Source: an uncultured Roseovarius sp. (GTDB lineage: Bacteria; Pseudomonadota; Alphaproteobacteria; Rhodobacterales; Rhodobacteraceae). Taken from it: a DNA stretch of 6,443 nt. Position 1 is the first letter of the stretch. Each line of letters begins with the position of its first letter. The stretch covers positions 1-6,443 of the forward strand of contig CAJXKX010000125.1 in the NCBI GenBank assembly GCA_913055965.1. Reading direction: 5' to 3'. The notes below the pieces were generated by a model, which was not told the DNA's origin, did not search any database, and saw only the letters and a list, made by a program, of their open reading frames with translations. The position numbers and the translations under genes were made by a program. Of the stretch, positions 5,327 through 6,443 are shown piece after piece.

Positions 5327-6443
5327 GTGACAGCGACCTTTTTCCCCGCCCTTCGTCCTGCCTTCATGGCAGTCGCCGCGGCCCTTCTCGTCGCGGGCTG
5401 CGCCGCGCAGGACCCGGCCGCGACGCGCGACGTGTTCGATCCCTACGAGGCCGAGAACCGCCGCATGCACGAGTTCAACCGCGGCTTCGACCGGGTGCTC
5501 GTGCGCCCCGTCTCGAAGGGCTATACCAGCGTGGTGCCCGACGATATCGAGACCGGCGTCGTGCGAATCGCCGAGAACCTGTCGCTGCCCGCCGATATCG
5601 TGAACAACATCCTGCAGCTCAACATGCGCGGTGCGTTCCAGGACACGACGCGCTTTCTCGTGAACAGCACCGTGGGGCTGGGCGGCGTGTTCGACCCGGC
5701 GAGCGAGATGGGCATGGCCGCCCCCACCAATACCGATTTCGGCGAGACGCTGCATGTCTGGGGCGTGCGCGAGGGGGCCTATATCGAGCTGCCGCTGCTC
5801 GGCCCCTCGACCACGCGCCGCACCTTCGGGCATTTCTTCGACCTGTTCACCAACCCGCTGACCTATGTGCTGGACAGCCCCGAGAACCTTGTCGGCACGG
5901 CTGCGGGTGTCGCCTCGGGCCTGTCGCGGCGCGAACGCTTCTCCGAGACCATCGACCAGATCCTCTACGAGAGCGAGGACAGCTACGCGCAGTCGCTCTA
6001 TCAGCAGCGCGTCAAGCGCACGAACTACGCCAAGACATTCGCGGCGTTCGTCCGTGAGAACGCCGATCGTTTCGACTACTGGCAGCAACTGGAAATCCTC
6101 GGCGAGCAGTTTGGCGATCTCCGGGTGCTGGTTTTCGAGGATCTGGTGGGAGCCGGGCTGGTGCCGTCCTTCTTTGCCGCGTTGGGCACCGACGTCGGCG
6201 GAGGGGCGGTGCCACCGCACGTCAACGAATCGCTGCCGATGGACTATGTCGCGCTGAAGCGGCGATTGAACCGCCACCTTGGGCCGCTCGCGGCGCAAAT
6301 GGTCGGCTCCTTCCTGGTGCGCAAGGCCCAATCGGAGGGGGCTGGCGGCGGAAGGCCGTCAGGCGGCTGGATGACAATACGCCAGCGCCAAAGGTTCATG
6401 GCGGCGTGGCAGGAGGGCAACGAGCGCATCCGGCAGGGGTACC
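5327..6443 (+). CDS. mlaA: MlaA (VacJ) lipoprotein fused in frame to the C-terminal half of a sulfotransferase-like protein; open at the right edge
   Basis: MlaA is the outer-membrane lipoprotein that removes misplaced phospholipids from the outer leaflet and hands them to MlaC. From the GTG at 5327 a 24-residue signal peptide ends in a lipobox (LVAGC, Cys25). MlaA hallmarks follow: FDPYEAENRR (37-46), VNSTVGLGGVFD (112-123), then NTDFGETLHVWGV, ELPLLGPSTTRR and FTNPLTYV. The MlaA match runs to YESEDSYAQ, around residue 222. The family's usual tail (an LYLQNRRFELG-like stretch) is missing, and the frame continues without a stop into a different protein (see the separate entry from 6002). The start is uncertain: the frame is open from an ATG at 5282, and an ATG at 5366 leaves too short a signal peptide; none has a clear ribosome binding site. 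No mlaC follows. As it stands, MlaA would have lost its C-terminal end, so function is doubtful. Confidence 0.8.
   Translation, partial: MTATFFPALRPAFMAVAAALLVAGCAAQDPAATRDVFDPYEAENRRMHEFNRGFDRVLVRPVSKGYTSVVPDDIETGVVRIAENLSLPADIVNNILQLNMRGAFQDTTRFLVNSTVGLGGVFDPASEMGMAAPTNTDFGETLHVWGVREGAYIELPLLGPSTTRRTFGHFFDLFTNPLTYVLDSPENLVGTAAGVASGLSRRERFSETIDQILYESEDSYAQSLYQQRVKRTNYAKTFAAFVRENADRFDYWQQLEILGEQFGDLRVLVFEDLVGAGLVPSFFAALGTDVGGGAVPPHVNESLPMDYVALKRRLNRHLGPLAAQMVGSFLVRKAQSEGAGGGRPSGGWMTIRQRQRFMAAWQEGNERIRQGY
6002..6443 (+). pseudogene. C-terminal part of a sulfotransferase-family protein, 5' part missing, fused to mlaA
   Basis: From about QQRVKRTNY onward (residue 226 of the fused frame) the protein resembles the C-terminal half of bacterial sulfotransferases, which move sulfate from PAPS to sugars or other acceptors. 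Visible marks are FDYWQQLEILGEQFGDLRV, then VFEDL, a SFFAALG segment, HVNESLP, a LKRRLNRHL stretch, and the closing pattern QRFMAAWQEGNERIRQGY, all in the order usual for the family. The N-terminal half, with the 5'-phosphosulfate-binding loop and probably the 3'-phosphate site, is absent, so this segment should not be active on its own. Codon choice differs from the mlaA part (more CGT, CAA, GAA, TTG, GGA, CGA, AGG, ATA). Only a few residues are probably missing at the right edge. The family call is by pattern recognition, not a search. Confidence 0.55.

Noticed and set aside
5251..6057. A 268-residue plus-strand frame overlapping mlaA
   Set aside because: It is the wrong frame of the same strand: arginine-rich without motifs, whereas the other frame gives a lipobox and MlaA signatures.
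5279..6331. A 350-residue minus-strand open frame opposite mlaA
   Set aside because: It crosses the MlaA-sulfotransferase junction and looks like no protein family; the plus strand explains the region.

Overview
The window is a GC-rich (roughly 70%), gene-dense piece of chromosome that reads as an alphaproteobacterium of the order Rhodobacterales. The evidence is the near-exclusive use of G/C-ending codons, a COG3146 (formerly DUF482) acyltransferase-like protein, and a ridA / glycerophosphodiesterase / COG3146 run beside mlaA, which I recall as typical of Rhodobacteraceae. That taxonomic call is inference. No RNA gene, transposase, CRISPR array or phage gene was found.

Layout, left to right. 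(1) Positions 1-1640, minus strand: a putidaredoxin-reductase-type FAD/NAD(P) oxidoreductase followed by rsmD, which runs off the left edge; the two overlap by four bases. (2) Positions 1641-1733: a short divergent promoter region. (3) Positions 1734-2222, plus strand: a Prx5-type peroxiredoxin. (4) Positions 2223-2338: convergent intergenic region with a long imperfect palindrome that probably ends transcription from both sides. (5) Positions 2339-5104, minus strand: a tight four-gene operon transcribed as ridA-like gene, glycerophosphodiester phosphodiesterase, COG3146 acyltransferase-like gene, phhB (pterin carbinolamine dehydratase); two of its three junctions are ATGA overlaps. (6) Positions 5105-5326: divergent intergenic region. 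(7) From 5327 to the right edge, plus strand: an open frame that begins as the lipoprotein MlaA.

The most unusual feature is this last frame. Its first two thirds are a clear MlaA (outer-membrane lipid asymmetry, Mla pathway). Near 5993-6007, where MlaA should continue into its conserved C-terminal tail, it changes without a stop codon or frameshift into what looks like the C-terminal half of a sulfotransferase-family protein. The PAPS-binding N-terminal half of the sulfotransferase is absent, and codon choice shifts at the same place. This is either a real gene fusion or deletion scar, or a chimera made in cloning or assembly. The window starts with GATCC and ends exactly on GGTACC, as a BamHI (or Sau3AI) to KpnI cloned fragment would, so an artefact must be considered.

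Functionally the genes are mostly housekeeping: rRNA methylation (RsmD), electron transfer (the reductase), peroxide removal (peroxiredoxin), imine/enamine clean-up (RidA), phospholipid head-group turnover (phosphodiesterase), pterin recycling (PhhB) and outer-membrane lipid transport (MlaA). No defence system or biosynthetic cluster is visible.
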